Assembly (NCBI GenBank): GCA_947176545.1
Contig: CAMWRB010000077.1
Coordinates: 1 to 6,176, forward strand
Direction of reading: 5' to 3'
Length of the DNA: 6,176 nt
DNA from: an uncultured Porphyromonadaceae bacterium
Lineage (GTDB): Bacteria; Bacteroidota; Bacteroidia; Bacteroidales; Muribaculaceae
Part shown: in pieces, positions 1 to 6,176 of the stretch
How the letters are laid out: each line of letters begins with the position of its first letter
Position numbering within the stretch: the first letter of the stretch is position 1
Made by a program: the position numbers and the translations under genes
The notes under the pieces: generated by a model
What the model saw: only the letters and a program-made list of their open reading frames with translations
Told to the model about the DNA's origin: nothing
Databases searched by the model: none

Positions 1-231
1 GTTTACACCGTCCCATACAGAAAATTCAGCGGCAGCCACATCGGCATTGACACCGTCGGCAATAGTCTGCACGCTCGCAGCGAAAGAGGGAGCGGCAAGT
101 ACCCATCCGATTACTGTCACAAAAAGTACAAACCACCAGTACTCCGACCGGGATGCACGACCGCTGAAGACACAATATTTTTTAAATGCACGCTGAACGG
201 CTTGAATAAATGTTACTTGATACTGTCTCAT
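1..231 (-). CDS. DUF805 family membrane protein (partial, N-terminal 77 residues)
   Basis: The reading frame opens at an ATG (231-229) and runs off the left edge without a stop, so only the first 77 codons are visible. Residues 22-34 read FSGRASRSEYWWF, the hallmark of the DUF805 family (E. coli YhaH/YhaI type): small inner-membrane proteins of about 110-150 residues with three or four membrane helices and no firmly known biochemical role. The amphipathic start (MRQYQVTFIQAVQRAFKKY) precedes that motif, and a first membrane helix follows at about residues 32-48. Residues 49-77 look like a soluble loop (ASVQTIADGVNADVAAAEF). There is no Shine-Dalgarno sequence; the 20 bases before the ATG are AT-rich, as is usual in Bacteroidota. 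The gene diverges from the small plus-strand ORF at 354. The family call is firm; function is unknown. Confidence 0.85.
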   Translation of the reverse strand, partial: MRQYQVTFIQAVQRAFKKYCVFSGRASRSEYWWFVLFVTVIGWVLAAPSFAASVQTIADGVNADVAAAEFSVWDGVN

Positions 232-252
232 AGTGTTATTATTTAAAAATTG

Positions 253-266
253 TTAATAATTATTAA
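253..266. repeat. 14-bp perfect palindrome, possible operator
   Basis: TTAATAATTATTAA equals its own reverse complement, and the symmetry extends to 251-268 with a single mismatched pair. It sits 22 bp upstream of the DUF805 start codon and 34 bp upstream of the plus-strand -7-like element, a position where a dimeric regulator could affect either gene. It is composed only of A and T in an AT-rich spacer, so chance is a serious alternative. Confidence 0.35.
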
Positions 267-300
267 TATTTCACTGCAATATTTCGGCGGTTGTATACGC

Positions 301-308
301 TATCTTTG
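301..308 (+). promoter_or_regulatory. Bacteroidota -7 promoter element before the small ORF
   Basis: TATCTTTG matches the Bacteroidota sigma-ABfr -7 consensus TAnnTTTG exactly and is followed by CA, as is common for these promoters. No good TTTG -33 element lies 19-21 bp upstream; the nearest TTTC (282-285) is too close. Transcription would start near 312-316 and give a leader of about 40 nt before the ATG at 354. Confidence 0.45.
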
Positions 309-353
309 CAACGTAATGATAACCCGATTATATTTATTTAGTTTGACATAGTT

Positions 354-473
354 ATGAAAAACAAATTTTTCAACAGATGCGAAGTTAATTTTCTTGACAT
401 TCTCGGCATGTCAGCCGTTTACGGGACCGCCCTGCTCATCATATGCCTTCAACTGAGACGCTTCTTCATGTGA
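354..473 (+). CDS. Small hypothetical single-pass membrane peptide (39 aa)
   Basis: The frame ATG...TGA encodes 39 residues starting MKNKFFNRCEVNF. Residues 14-34 (LDILGMSAVYGTALLIICLQL) form one clear hydrophobic membrane-spanning segment, flanked by a basic N-terminus (K2, K4, R8) and a basic C-terminal tail (R35, R36). I recognise no family. The case for a real gene is the -7-like element 46 bp upstream, the fact that the frame fills nearly all the space before the oppositely oriented transferase gene (6 bp between the two stops), and the well-formed helix. Against it: the ORF is short, there is no Shine-Dalgarno sequence (not expected here), and conservation cannot be judged. It could instead be an untranslated RNA or the trailing region of the transferase transcript. 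The two Cys residues (9, 31) do not form a lipobox. Confidence 0.45.
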   Translation: MKNKFFNRCEVNFLDILGMSAVYGTALLIICLQLRRFFM

Positions 474-483
474 GGACGCTCAG
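453..483. terminator. Possible shared terminator hairpin between convergent genes
   Basis: CTGAG (453-457) pairs with CTCAG (479-483), continued by CG (459-460) with CG (477-478) after one bulged A, then by TTCT (462-465) with AGGA (473-476) including one G-T pair. Plus-strand transcripts would meet CTTTT right after the stem, a short U-run. The stem spans both stop codons. Two bulges and only four Us make it a weak candidate; the minus-strand side lacks a U-run. Confidence 0.3.
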
Positions 484-1151
484 CTTTTGTACTTGGCACA
501 CTTGGGAGAATATGCCAGTGTTATGATATGTCCCTCCGAGCGATAGCTGTATAAGGTCAGTTCTATATCCGGTGCGTCCGCCCGTATGACGACGGCCTCT
601 CCAAAAGGAGAGGGAGCATCGGCCCTGAGTGGTCCGGGATGGTCGCAGATAGCGGGGAGGCGTTTGAGCTCTATACATGCGCGGAAATCGAGTCCCGGAG
701 TCAGTGCCGCTTTATATATTGCCTCCTTGCATGTCCATGCCAGAACATTGGCCTCGACATTATCGGAGGGGATTGATGACAACTCTCCTTCAGAGAGAAA
801 GCGTTCCCTTACTTTCAGCACCTGCTCCCGGTCGGACTTCTCGCAGTCTATTCCCATAGCAGTACGCGGATTGAATACATTCAGGTCCGCCTCCGGAGTG
901 CGCGGCAATTGAGCTATGCAGAGAAAATGTGGTGTATGGCTGACGCTGATACGCTGACAGCTGTCTTCAAGCAGAGGAGCCCCGCTGTCGGTATGGTCGA
1001 TGATGCGGAAACGTTCTTTCCCGTTCTCTCCATACACCTGCAATGCGAGTTGCAGCCATACGGATGCGGGTTTATCGTCCGCACCGCATATTTCTTCGAC
1101 CTCTATGCCGGCCGGTGTCTTATGTCGCCAATATATGAAGTCTGTTTCCAT
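480..1151 (-). CDS. 4'-phosphopantetheinyl transferase superfamily protein (Sfp type)
   Basis: This 223-residue protein should move the 4'-phosphopantetheine arm of coenzyme A onto a conserved serine of a carrier protein, in the cytoplasm, turning the apo carrier into its active form. Visible motifs are ISVSHT (68-73), the substrate-binding SHT region; GIDCEK (100-105), whose D102 and E104 match the Mg-binding acidic pair of the GxDxE motif; ERFLSEGEL (116-124); and WTCKEAIYKA (139-148), the WxxKEAxxK motif with E143 and catalytic-region K147. The pseudo-duplicated Sfp/HetI layout and length fit the roughly 200-240 residue family rather than the shorter AcpS (about 120). The carrier it serves cannot be told: no carrier protein, polyketide or peptide synthase gene is visible. 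The start ATG lies 4 bp after the gldE stop codon, so translational coupling and co-transcription with gldE are likely. There is no Shine-Dalgarno sequence. Confidence 0.9.
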   Translation of the reverse strand: METDFIYWRHKTPAGIEVEEICGADDKPASVWLQLALQVYGENGKERFRIIDHTDSGAPLLEDSCQRISVSHTPHFLCIAQLPRTPEADLNVFNPRTAMGIDCEKSDREQVLKVRERFLSEGELSSIPSDNVEANVLAWTCKEAIYKAALTPGLDFRACIELKRLPAICDHPGPLRADAPSPFGEAVVIRADAPDIELTLYSYRSEGHIITLAYSPKCAKYKS

Positions 1152-1155
1152 TATA

Positions 1156-2571
1156 TTAAGACTTATTGTTATCAGATGGGGGAGTGTTTCCCGGAGTGGA
1201 TGTCTCGGCCGGATTCACAGTCACTTTGACCTTAAGGATGCGATGGCGTTCCATCTTAAGAACCTGCAACGTCAGCGGTCCGCATTTGAGCACCTCGCGT
1301 GGTGTCGGAAAGTCTCCCTTGACGGACAAGACAAGCCCGGCCAGTGTCTCGGCCTGTTCATGGTCTCCAAGTTCATCCTCCTCAATATCAAGTATCCGGC
1401 AGAAATCCGTCATTGAGATTTTGGCTTCGAAAATATATGTGTCGGGTGCCACGCGACGATATTGTGATGATTTGTCATCATACTCATCATCGATTTCTCC
1501 CACTATCTCCTCTATCACATCTTCAAGTGTGACGATTCCGGATGTTCCGCCATATTCATCGACTACAATGGCTATATGGATACGCTTGATTCGGAATTGT
1601 TCGAGCAAATCATCTATCATCATCGATTCGGGCACGAAGAATGCCGGCCGTATCAATGTCTGCCAGCGGAAAGAATTGTCACGTTTCCCTATATATGGCA
1701 ACAGGTCTTTGGCATACAGAATGCCGCTGATGGTGTCCTGGGAAGTATCATAGACCGGGATACGGCTGTAACCGGAATCTATGACCATGTGCATCGCCTC
1801 CTCCCAGTCCGCGTGATATTCAAGCGCTGTCACATCCACGCGCGATATCATGACATCACTCACCTCCTTCTCGCCGAATGTCAATATACCTTCAAGCATT
1901 TCCTTTTCCTGCCCCTCCTTAAGGTCAGAAATCTCTAATGCCGTCTCAAGGTCGTCGGTCGAGATATCAGTATCTTTCTTCGTGACTATACGGTTCATCA
2001 CGCGTGTACTTCTCACCATCAACCGGGCCAAAGGTCCGCACAGGTTGTAGAGGAGCGTGACATATTGAGACGTCTTGAGAACCCACTGCATCGTGCGTCC
2101 GCGTGCCACGAGTTTGGGAAAAATTTCGCCGAACAGCAGAAGTAGAAACGTAAGGAATACGGTTTGTATCAAGAAGTTGATGACGTCCGAATTGAACGTG
2201 GCCACCTGATTGATGGCAAAAGTCAGCATTACAACCATCGTGATGTTCACCAGGTTGTTGGAGATTAGGATGGTAGCCAACAGCCGCTCGCTGTTGGACA
2301 GCAAGCGGAAAGCTCTCCGTGCCTCAGGATGCTCATCCTCCTCAAGGTCGGCAATCTGTGTTTGGTTAAGACTGAAATAGGCCATCTCGCTCCCGGACAC
2401 AAAAGCCGATATGAGAAGACAAAACAGAGCGATGATAACTATTACGAACCACGCCGGCCAGTCCATGGCCGGAGCATGAAATGATATGAGTGGTTGGACT
2501 GACGGCGATACGTCAGCAAGCAGGGTTGTCAATAATAATGCCGGATTTCCCGGCAAAGGGTCTATGTCCAT
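1156..2571 (-). CDS. gldE: GldE-like CNNM/CBS-domain membrane protein (HlyC/CorC family)
   Basis: This 471-residue inner-membrane protein has the full layout of the HlyC/CorC (TlyC) family. A CNNM/DUF21 domain (about 40-205) holds membrane segments near 40-60, 97-121, 131-155 and possibly 168-186, with the signatures SGSEMAYFSL (59-68) and LLFGEIFPK (145-153). Two CBS domains follow (about 238-293 and 303-360), the second ending in DEYGGTSGIVTLEDVIEEIV (338-357). A CorC/HlyC transporter-associated domain lies at about 372-451, followed by a Pro/Ser/Thr/Asn-rich tail. Relatives bind adenine nucleotides at the CBS pair, and many are linked to Mg or Co export. The Bacteroidota branch is named GldE after Flavobacterium johnsoniae, where it supports gliding and can offset loss of GldB. 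GldE is assigned from overall layout and neighbourhood; gldD, its usual partner in gliding species, is not downstream here. The start at M1 is supported by a promoter ending 26 bp upstream. No Shine-Dalgarno sequence is seen. Confidence 0.85.
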   Translation of the reverse strand: MDIDPLPGNPALLLTTLLADVSPSVQPLISFHAPAMDWPAWFVIVIIALFCLLISAFVSGSEMAYFSLNQTQIADLEEDEHPEARRAFRLLSNSERLLATILISNNLVNITMVVMLTFAINQVATFNSDVINFLIQTVFLTFLLLLFGEIFPKLVARGRTMQWVLKTSQYVTLLYNLCGPLARLMVRSTRVMNRIVTKKDTDISTDDLETALEISDLKEGQEKEMLEGILTFGEKEVSDVMISRVDVTALEYHADWEEAMHMVIDSGYSRIPVYDTSQDTISGILYAKDLLPYIGKRDNSFRWQTLIRPAFFVPESMMIDDLLEQFRIKRIHIAIVVDEYGGTSGIVTLEDVIEEIVGEIDDEYDDKSSQYRRVAPDTYIFEAKISMTDFCRILDIEEDELGDHEQAETLAGLVLSVKGDFPTPREVLKCGPLTLQVLKMERHRILKVKVTVNPAETSTPGNTPPSDNNKS

Positions 2572-2597
2572 TAAAGACTACGGGTTGGTTTGAGCTA

Positions 2598-2629
2598 CAA
2601 ATTTAATACTTTATATATTATTTTGCAAA
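2598..2629 (-). promoter_or_regulatory. Bacteroidota-type promoter for gldE and the transferase gene
   Basis: On the minus strand, TTTG (2629-2626) is followed after 20 nt by TAAATTTG (2605-2598). This matches the Bacteroidota consensus TTTG-N19-21-TAnnTTTG in both elements and in spacing. Transcription would begin near 2590-2594, giving a leader of roughly 20 nt before the gldE ATG at 2571. The -33 element lies inside the last codons of the helicase gene, so the two genes overlap in regulatory space. No terminator is seen between them. Confidence 0.65.
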
Positions 2630-5600
2630 TTCGACCTTTTCGATTTTATTCTCCTTGATATACCACAGCCAACCCTCGGCTGACCGGTAACGGCCGCTCT
2701 CCATGAGCAACCGCATATATGACCTGACCTGACGGTGATGAGCCGAATTCTTTTCGGACGAGCCTGTTTTGTAGTCGACCACGATTATCCGTCTGTCGGG
2801 TGTTATGAGCAGTCTGTCCGGACGATAGCGCGGTTGTCCCGGCTTGAGGATGGGACGCTCGTTGATAACCGTTAGCGTGCCGTCAAACCAGTGCGTATGC
2901 CGTGTATGTTCCAGAGCTTCAGTGAGCATTGCAAGCATTGTGTCCGCTTCGGCTGTGTTTAGCAGACCGCGCAGACGCAGACGGGTGACGGCTCCCGGGA
3001 GGTCATCATATGTGCGTGTGTATTCCAGCACGGAGTGTATCAGGCTCCCCTCCGACCGCGGGTCGTCGGTTTCGTCATCTCCGGGTTTACTCGGGAATTT
3101 GTCCTCTTCGGCATATTTCAGAGTGCTTTGGTCTGAATTAATGAAATATCCCTCCATCTGACGGATATCCGAATTATCCTTCTGTTCATCTCTTACCCGG
3201 CGGGCAATACGGGTATTTACATCATCGGATGTAGGCGGCTCACCGTAAAATATGCCTCCGAATTCTTCAGGTTCAGCCAGATGTTCCGGCTGCAGATATA
3301 CTTCATGCAGAGACGACCCGAACCCCTCGAAACTCTCCAAATCACCTTTGAGATATTTGGCCAGCTTGTTCCTGACGCGCATATCATCCTTAATCAGTGT
3401 TTGTTTGTCTTTGGATGAGCTGTGATAATTGTCAGTCAGTATATATAATTCACTGACAGCCCGGGTCAGGGCCACATATAGTTTGTTGAGGTTGTCAGTC
3501 AGAACCATCCTGCATTCTTCGCTCCACAGGTGTTGGTATGGGGCAGTTTCCGACATCTCCGTATTCTCATCAGAAGGTTCTGCAGCGAGAGCCGAAGAAA
3601 CTTCTACCGGGAGAAAGGCCGGTAAACGGTCTCGATAACCGAAATCCTCCGGAATAGGCGTCCATTTCCAGGGACCGTTATTTCCCGGTTTTAGCGACAG
3701 GTCAATATCAGGAAGTATGACGCATTCAAATTCCAGACCTTTGGACTTATGAATGGTCATGATATTGATGGCATCGGTATCTTCGGGCGAAGATATGGAG
3801 ATATATTGTCCCTTGCTGTTCCACCAGTCCAGGAATGAAGTGATGTCGGCCACATACAGGCTGCAGTAGTTGATGACGGCATCCTGCAATGCGGCAAGAA
3901 ACGGTGCGTCCGTGAGATTGCCCGCACTTTCGACACCATCATGCAGGAACATGTCGATAATGGCTTCGACAAGCGCCGGGAGTGTGGTGGCCTGCATCTG
4001 TGACACCATCTCGGAAAGCTTGTCATCCTGCATGGCAGTGTTGAAGAAAGTCTGTATTCGTTCGCTCAGCGGCAGGTGGGTATGCGAATTGGAATACAGG
4101 ATAAACCGCGTGGATATGGAACGCCAGTCAATGTCTTTTGCGGATTGCTGTTGCGTGCTGTCCGTCCCATTTTCGAGTTCTGCATCACGTTCCGGATAAT
4201 AAACACCCTCGGCAAGCGATTTGAGAGCGGATATGACTACCTGCACGGCACGGTTGGAGCGAAGTTGAAGTGACTGCTCACTGACGAAGTATAACTGTTG
4301 CTCATCAGTTTCGAGACGGCTGTTATACTCCATCAGCGAGGCGATGATATCCATTGCGGTATCATTCTTGTTGCACAGGATGGCTATATCCTTCTGACGG
4401 TAGCCACGCGCAAGCATCCCGCTTATCATCGGGCCGATGACATCATATTTGTTCTCGCTCTCGATATTGAGTTCCGACATCTTATTGTCATAAGGTCTCC
4501 ACTCCATATAACCGCGCGGGGATGTCTGTCGCGGTTGCTGAACGACTCCGCTGTACAGGTCGCCCAGCAGGTGACGGTATTCCTCATGAAAGCGTTGGAA
4601 GATGTAGTTGTTGAACTGTACAATCCGCAAGTCTGAACGCCAGTTGGAGTTTTGTTCGATTTTATCACCGCAGATGTTGAGCTGGGCATCATCAAATGCT
4701 GCCGGAACTTTTTCGGTTATGATGGACGGGTCTGCATTGCGGAAGCGATAGATACTCTGCTTTGCATCCCCGATTATCAGGTTGTCATATCCGTGAGACA
4801 TGCTTTCAGACAGCAGTGGCCGGAAGTTGTCCCACTGCATCAGTGAGGTATCCTGAAATTCGTCAATCAGGAAGTGATGTATGTGGGTGCTGAGACGTTC
4901 GTAGATGAACGGCACTTCTCCATCCTCGATAATCCTGCTCAAAATGGTATTGGTGTCTGCCAGTACCATTGTGTTGTTAAGCTCCAGAAAATCACGGATA
5001 TTCTCCTTGAACTTATGAATCAGGGCTACATATGGCAGCAATTTCCTGACAGGTCGCCATACGTTCCACCCCTCCTGCCGGAATGTCATGTGCCATTTCT
5101 GCCAGGCATCCGATACACGGTCGTATGCTTCACGTATTTCTGCTATTTTCTCTTTTGTCAGAGATTTTGTACCAATCTTATTGACGGGTGACTGACGTCC
5201 GGTCAGTTCAGTCCAGTTGTAATCCGCGGTGCTGTCTGCATATTTATGGGTTATCCTCCGCAGGTATGATATGGCCTTGTCGCGTGCGATGTCTGTTATC
5301 CCTTTTGGTGTATTCCGGCTGTACAGGCGCAGAAGGCGGAACGCCTCATCGCGCAGTTGTTCGAAGGCATTATTGATGGCCGGCAGGTAATGGTTGTCAA
5401 TCTCACGATACGTATCGGCGGGGTTATTACCCTCGCTGATAAAGTCGTCGATTATCGGAAGGTAACGCTTGAAGTCCTCATTGTCAATCTTCTGAGCTGC
5501 TTTGCAAAGGTAGTCATAAAGAGTGGGATTAGTTTTGCTGCGGCGTTTGTTTACAATATTCCAGTCCTTGTCCTCGGCCATGGAGCGTCGGGTCAGCATA

Positions 5601-6136
5601 TTGAGCCAGAAGAGTGTGTCTTCGTCCAGCTCGGCGCTCATCATATCCTGTATCATGGTGTCCACACCCACGGAGGCCACATAATCGTTGTCTATTTCCA
5701 GTTTGTAGCCATCCGGCAGTTCCGCTTCATATGCGAAAGTGCGCAGGATATTCTGGAAGAAGGAGTCGATGGTCGAGACATTGAAGTTGGAATAATCGAG
5801 CAGAAGATATTTCAGTGCCAGACTGCACCGGTTGGCAATCTCCTGCCGCTCTACGCCAAACTCCTCCATGAAGTCCTTGAGGTAATTGACATCATCGACC
5901 GGTAAATCCATGCGCGACAGGGCATGGAGCTTTTCGATGATGCGTTGTTTCATCTCGTTGGTAGCCTTGTTGGTGAATGTCACCGCCAGAATATGTGAGA
6001 CCGCGTCGGGTAGAGCCTCATAGCTGCGTAATGAGGTCTTTCCGTCACGTTGTTCGGTTATCAGATGTCGTATGAATGTGCGGGCCAGCGTGAATGTCTT
6101 GCCCGACCCGGCGGAGGCGCGTTGTAATGTCAGCAT
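2618..6136 (-). CDS. UvrD/RecB-like helicase-nuclease (AddA/RecB-type subunit)
   Basis: This 1172-residue cytoplasmic protein is an ATP-driven superfamily 1A DNA helicase fused to a nuclease, of the kind that resects double-strand breaks for recombination repair and degrades foreign linear DNA. Helicase motifs in order: Walker A ASAGSGKT (7-14); Ia AVTFTNKATNEMKQRI (51-66); STIDSFF (121-127); Walker B/motif II LIDEFQDTS (423-431); III GDAKQSIYRFRNAD (456-469); IV NWRS (498-501); V TIHKSKGLEFECVILPD (794-810); VI NKLYVALTRA (884-893). The C-terminal PD-(D/E)XK nuclease has GSLIHSVLEY with H1034 (1030-1039), D1107 in RPDRLL, D1121 and K1123 in VVDYKTG, and QVRSY (1136-1140), so every catalytic residue of the RecB nuclease family is present. 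Length matches AddA and RecB (about 1150-1250). The frame stays open upstream to the window edge, but the ATG at 6136 puts Walker A at residue 7, as is normal for the family. An AddB-like partner would be expected just upstream, outside the window. Family firm; AddA versus RecB assignment is inference. Confidence 0.93.
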   Translation of the reverse strand: MLTLQRASAGSGKTFTLARTFIRHLITEQRDGKTSLRSYEALPDAVSHILAVTFTNKATNEMKQRIIEKLHALSRMDLPVDDVNYLKDFMEEFGVERQEIANRCSLALKYLLLDYSNFNVSTIDSFFQNILRTFAYEAELPDGYKLEIDNDYVASVGVDTMIQDMMSAELDEDTLFWLNMLTRRSMAEDKDWNIVNKRRSKTNPTLYDYLCKAAQKIDNEDFKRYLPIIDDFISEGNNPADTYREIDNHYLPAINNAFEQLRDEAFRLLRLYSRNTPKGITDIARDKAISYLRRITHKYADSTADYNWTELTGRQSPVNKIGTKSLTKEKIAEIREAYDRVSDAWQKWHMTFRQEGWNVWRPVRKLLPYVALIHKFKENIRDFLELNNTMVLADTNTILSRIIEDGEVPFIYERLSTHIHHFLIDEFQDTSLMQWDNFRPLLSESMSHGYDNLIIGDAKQSIYRFRNADPSIITEKVPAAFDDAQLNICGDKIEQNSNWRSDLRIVQFNNYIFQRFHEEYRHLLGDLYSGVVQQPRQTSPRGYMEWRPYDNKMSELNIESENKYDVIGPMISGMLARGYRQKDIAILCNKNDTAMDIIASLMEYNSRLETDEQQLYFVSEQSLQLRSNRAVQVVISALKSLAEGVYYPERDAELENGTDSTQQQSAKDIDWRSISTRFILYSNSHTHLPLSERIQTFFNTAMQDDKLSEMVSQMQATTLPALVEAIIDMFLHDGVESAGNLTDAPFLAALQDAVINYCSLYVADITSFLDWWNSKGQYISISSPEDTDAINIMTIHKSKGLEFECVILPDIDLSLKPGNNGPWKWTPIPEDFGYRDRLPAFLPVEVSSALAAEPSDENTEMSETAPYQHLWSEECRMVLTDNLNKLYVALTRAVSELYILTDNYHSSSKDKQTLIKDDMRVRNKLAKYLKGDLESFEGFGSSLHEVYLQPEHLAEPEEFGGIFYGEPPTSDDVNTRIARRVRDEQKDNSDIRQMEGYFINSDQSTLKYAEEDKFPSKPGDDETDDPRSEGSLIHSVLEYTRTYDDLPGAVTRLRLRGLLNTAEADTMLAMLTEALEHTRHTHWFDGTLTVINERPILKPGQPRYRPDRLLITPDRRIIVVDYKTGSSEKNSAHHRQVRSYMRLLMESGRYRSAEGWLWYIKENKIEKVEFAK

Positions 6137-6176
6137 AATATGTCGGTTCGGAGACTTGGCTCCGGTAAGTCCTGTG

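Larger units (their letters stand above)
232..353. other. AT-rich divergent intergenic region
   Basis: This 122-bp stretch lies between the start of the DUF805 gene (minus strand) and the start of the small ORF (plus strand), so it should hold promoters for both. A plus-strand -7-like element lies at 301-308 and a 14-bp palindrome at 253-266. No convincing TAnnTTTG element facing the DUF805 gene was found; that promoter may be weak or degenerate. No ORF of note is seen inside. Confidence 0.7.

Noticed and set aside
395..413. Inverted repeat TGACAT / ATGTCA with a 7-nt loop
   Set aside because: It lies inside the small ORF, has only a 6-bp stem, and is not followed by a U-run on either strand.
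1166..1753. Plus-strand open frame of 195 codons opposite gldE
   Set aside because: The translation is Ser/Thr-rich low complexity, as expected for the antisense of the CBS-domain coding region; no family features.
3757..4026. Minus-strand 89-codon frame inside the helicase gene
   Set aside because: It is an out-of-frame reading of the helicase coding region between motifs IV and V, with no independent signals.
5505..5512. TACCTTTG, a consensus -7 promoter element, on the minus strand inside the helicase gene
   Set aside because: No TTTG -33 element lies 19-21 bp upstream, and the bases encode part of the helicase (YLCKAAQK region), so it is probably a coincidence of codon choice.
5357..5905. 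Plus-strand open frame of 182 codons opposite the helicase gene
   Set aside because: It lies entirely antisense to conserved helicase coding sequence, has no promoter or recognised motif, and mirrors the codon pattern of the real gene.
6149..6164. Short hairpin CGGAG / CTCCG just upstream of the helicase start
   Set aside because: A 5-bp stem alone is common by chance, and it may fall within an upstream coding gene.
6137..6176. C-terminal fragment of an upstream minus-strand gene
   Set aside because: Two minus-strand frames are open over these 40 bases besides the one ending at 6130, and the 14 visible residues match no family I can name; it is too short to call a gene.

Overview
The window looks like chromosomal DNA from a member of the Bacteroidota, most likely a gut Bacteroidales. 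Three things point there: a GldE-type CNNM/CBS membrane protein, promoter elements of the Bacteroidota form (TTTG, about 20 nt, TAnnTTTG), and start codons without Shine-Dalgarno sequences. Coding DNA is of moderate GC and the gaps are AT-rich. The family-level placement is inference.

Layout from right to left, in the direction most genes are read (minus strand): a 1172-residue UvrD/RecB-like helicase-nuclease (6136-2618), which looks like the large subunit of an AddAB/RecBCD-type DNA end-processing enzyme; a 46-bp gap holding a well-formed promoter; gldE (2571-1156); and, 4 bp later, a Sfp-type 4'-phosphopantetheinyl transferase (1151-480). Just past the end of that gene, on the plus strand and facing it, is a 39-codon ORF for a possible single-pass membrane peptide (354-473). 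A 122-bp AT-rich divergent region (232-353) separates it from the 5' part of a DUF805 membrane protein gene on the minus strand (231 to beyond base 1).

The helicase-nuclease keeps all superfamily 1 helicase motifs and a complete C-terminal PD-(D/E)XK nuclease. gldE and the transferase probably form a two-gene transcription unit starting at the promoter at 2598-2629, perhaps with read-through from the helicase gene, because no terminator is visible between them. No functional link between GldE (membrane transport or lipoprotein support) and the transferase (carrier-protein activation) can be read from the sequence.

This is mainly a housekeeping region. I see no insertion sequence, phage gene, CRISPR array, tRNA or rRNA, and nothing that convincingly forms a new system. 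The least explained parts are the small membrane ORF with its own promoter and the palindrome in the divergent region.
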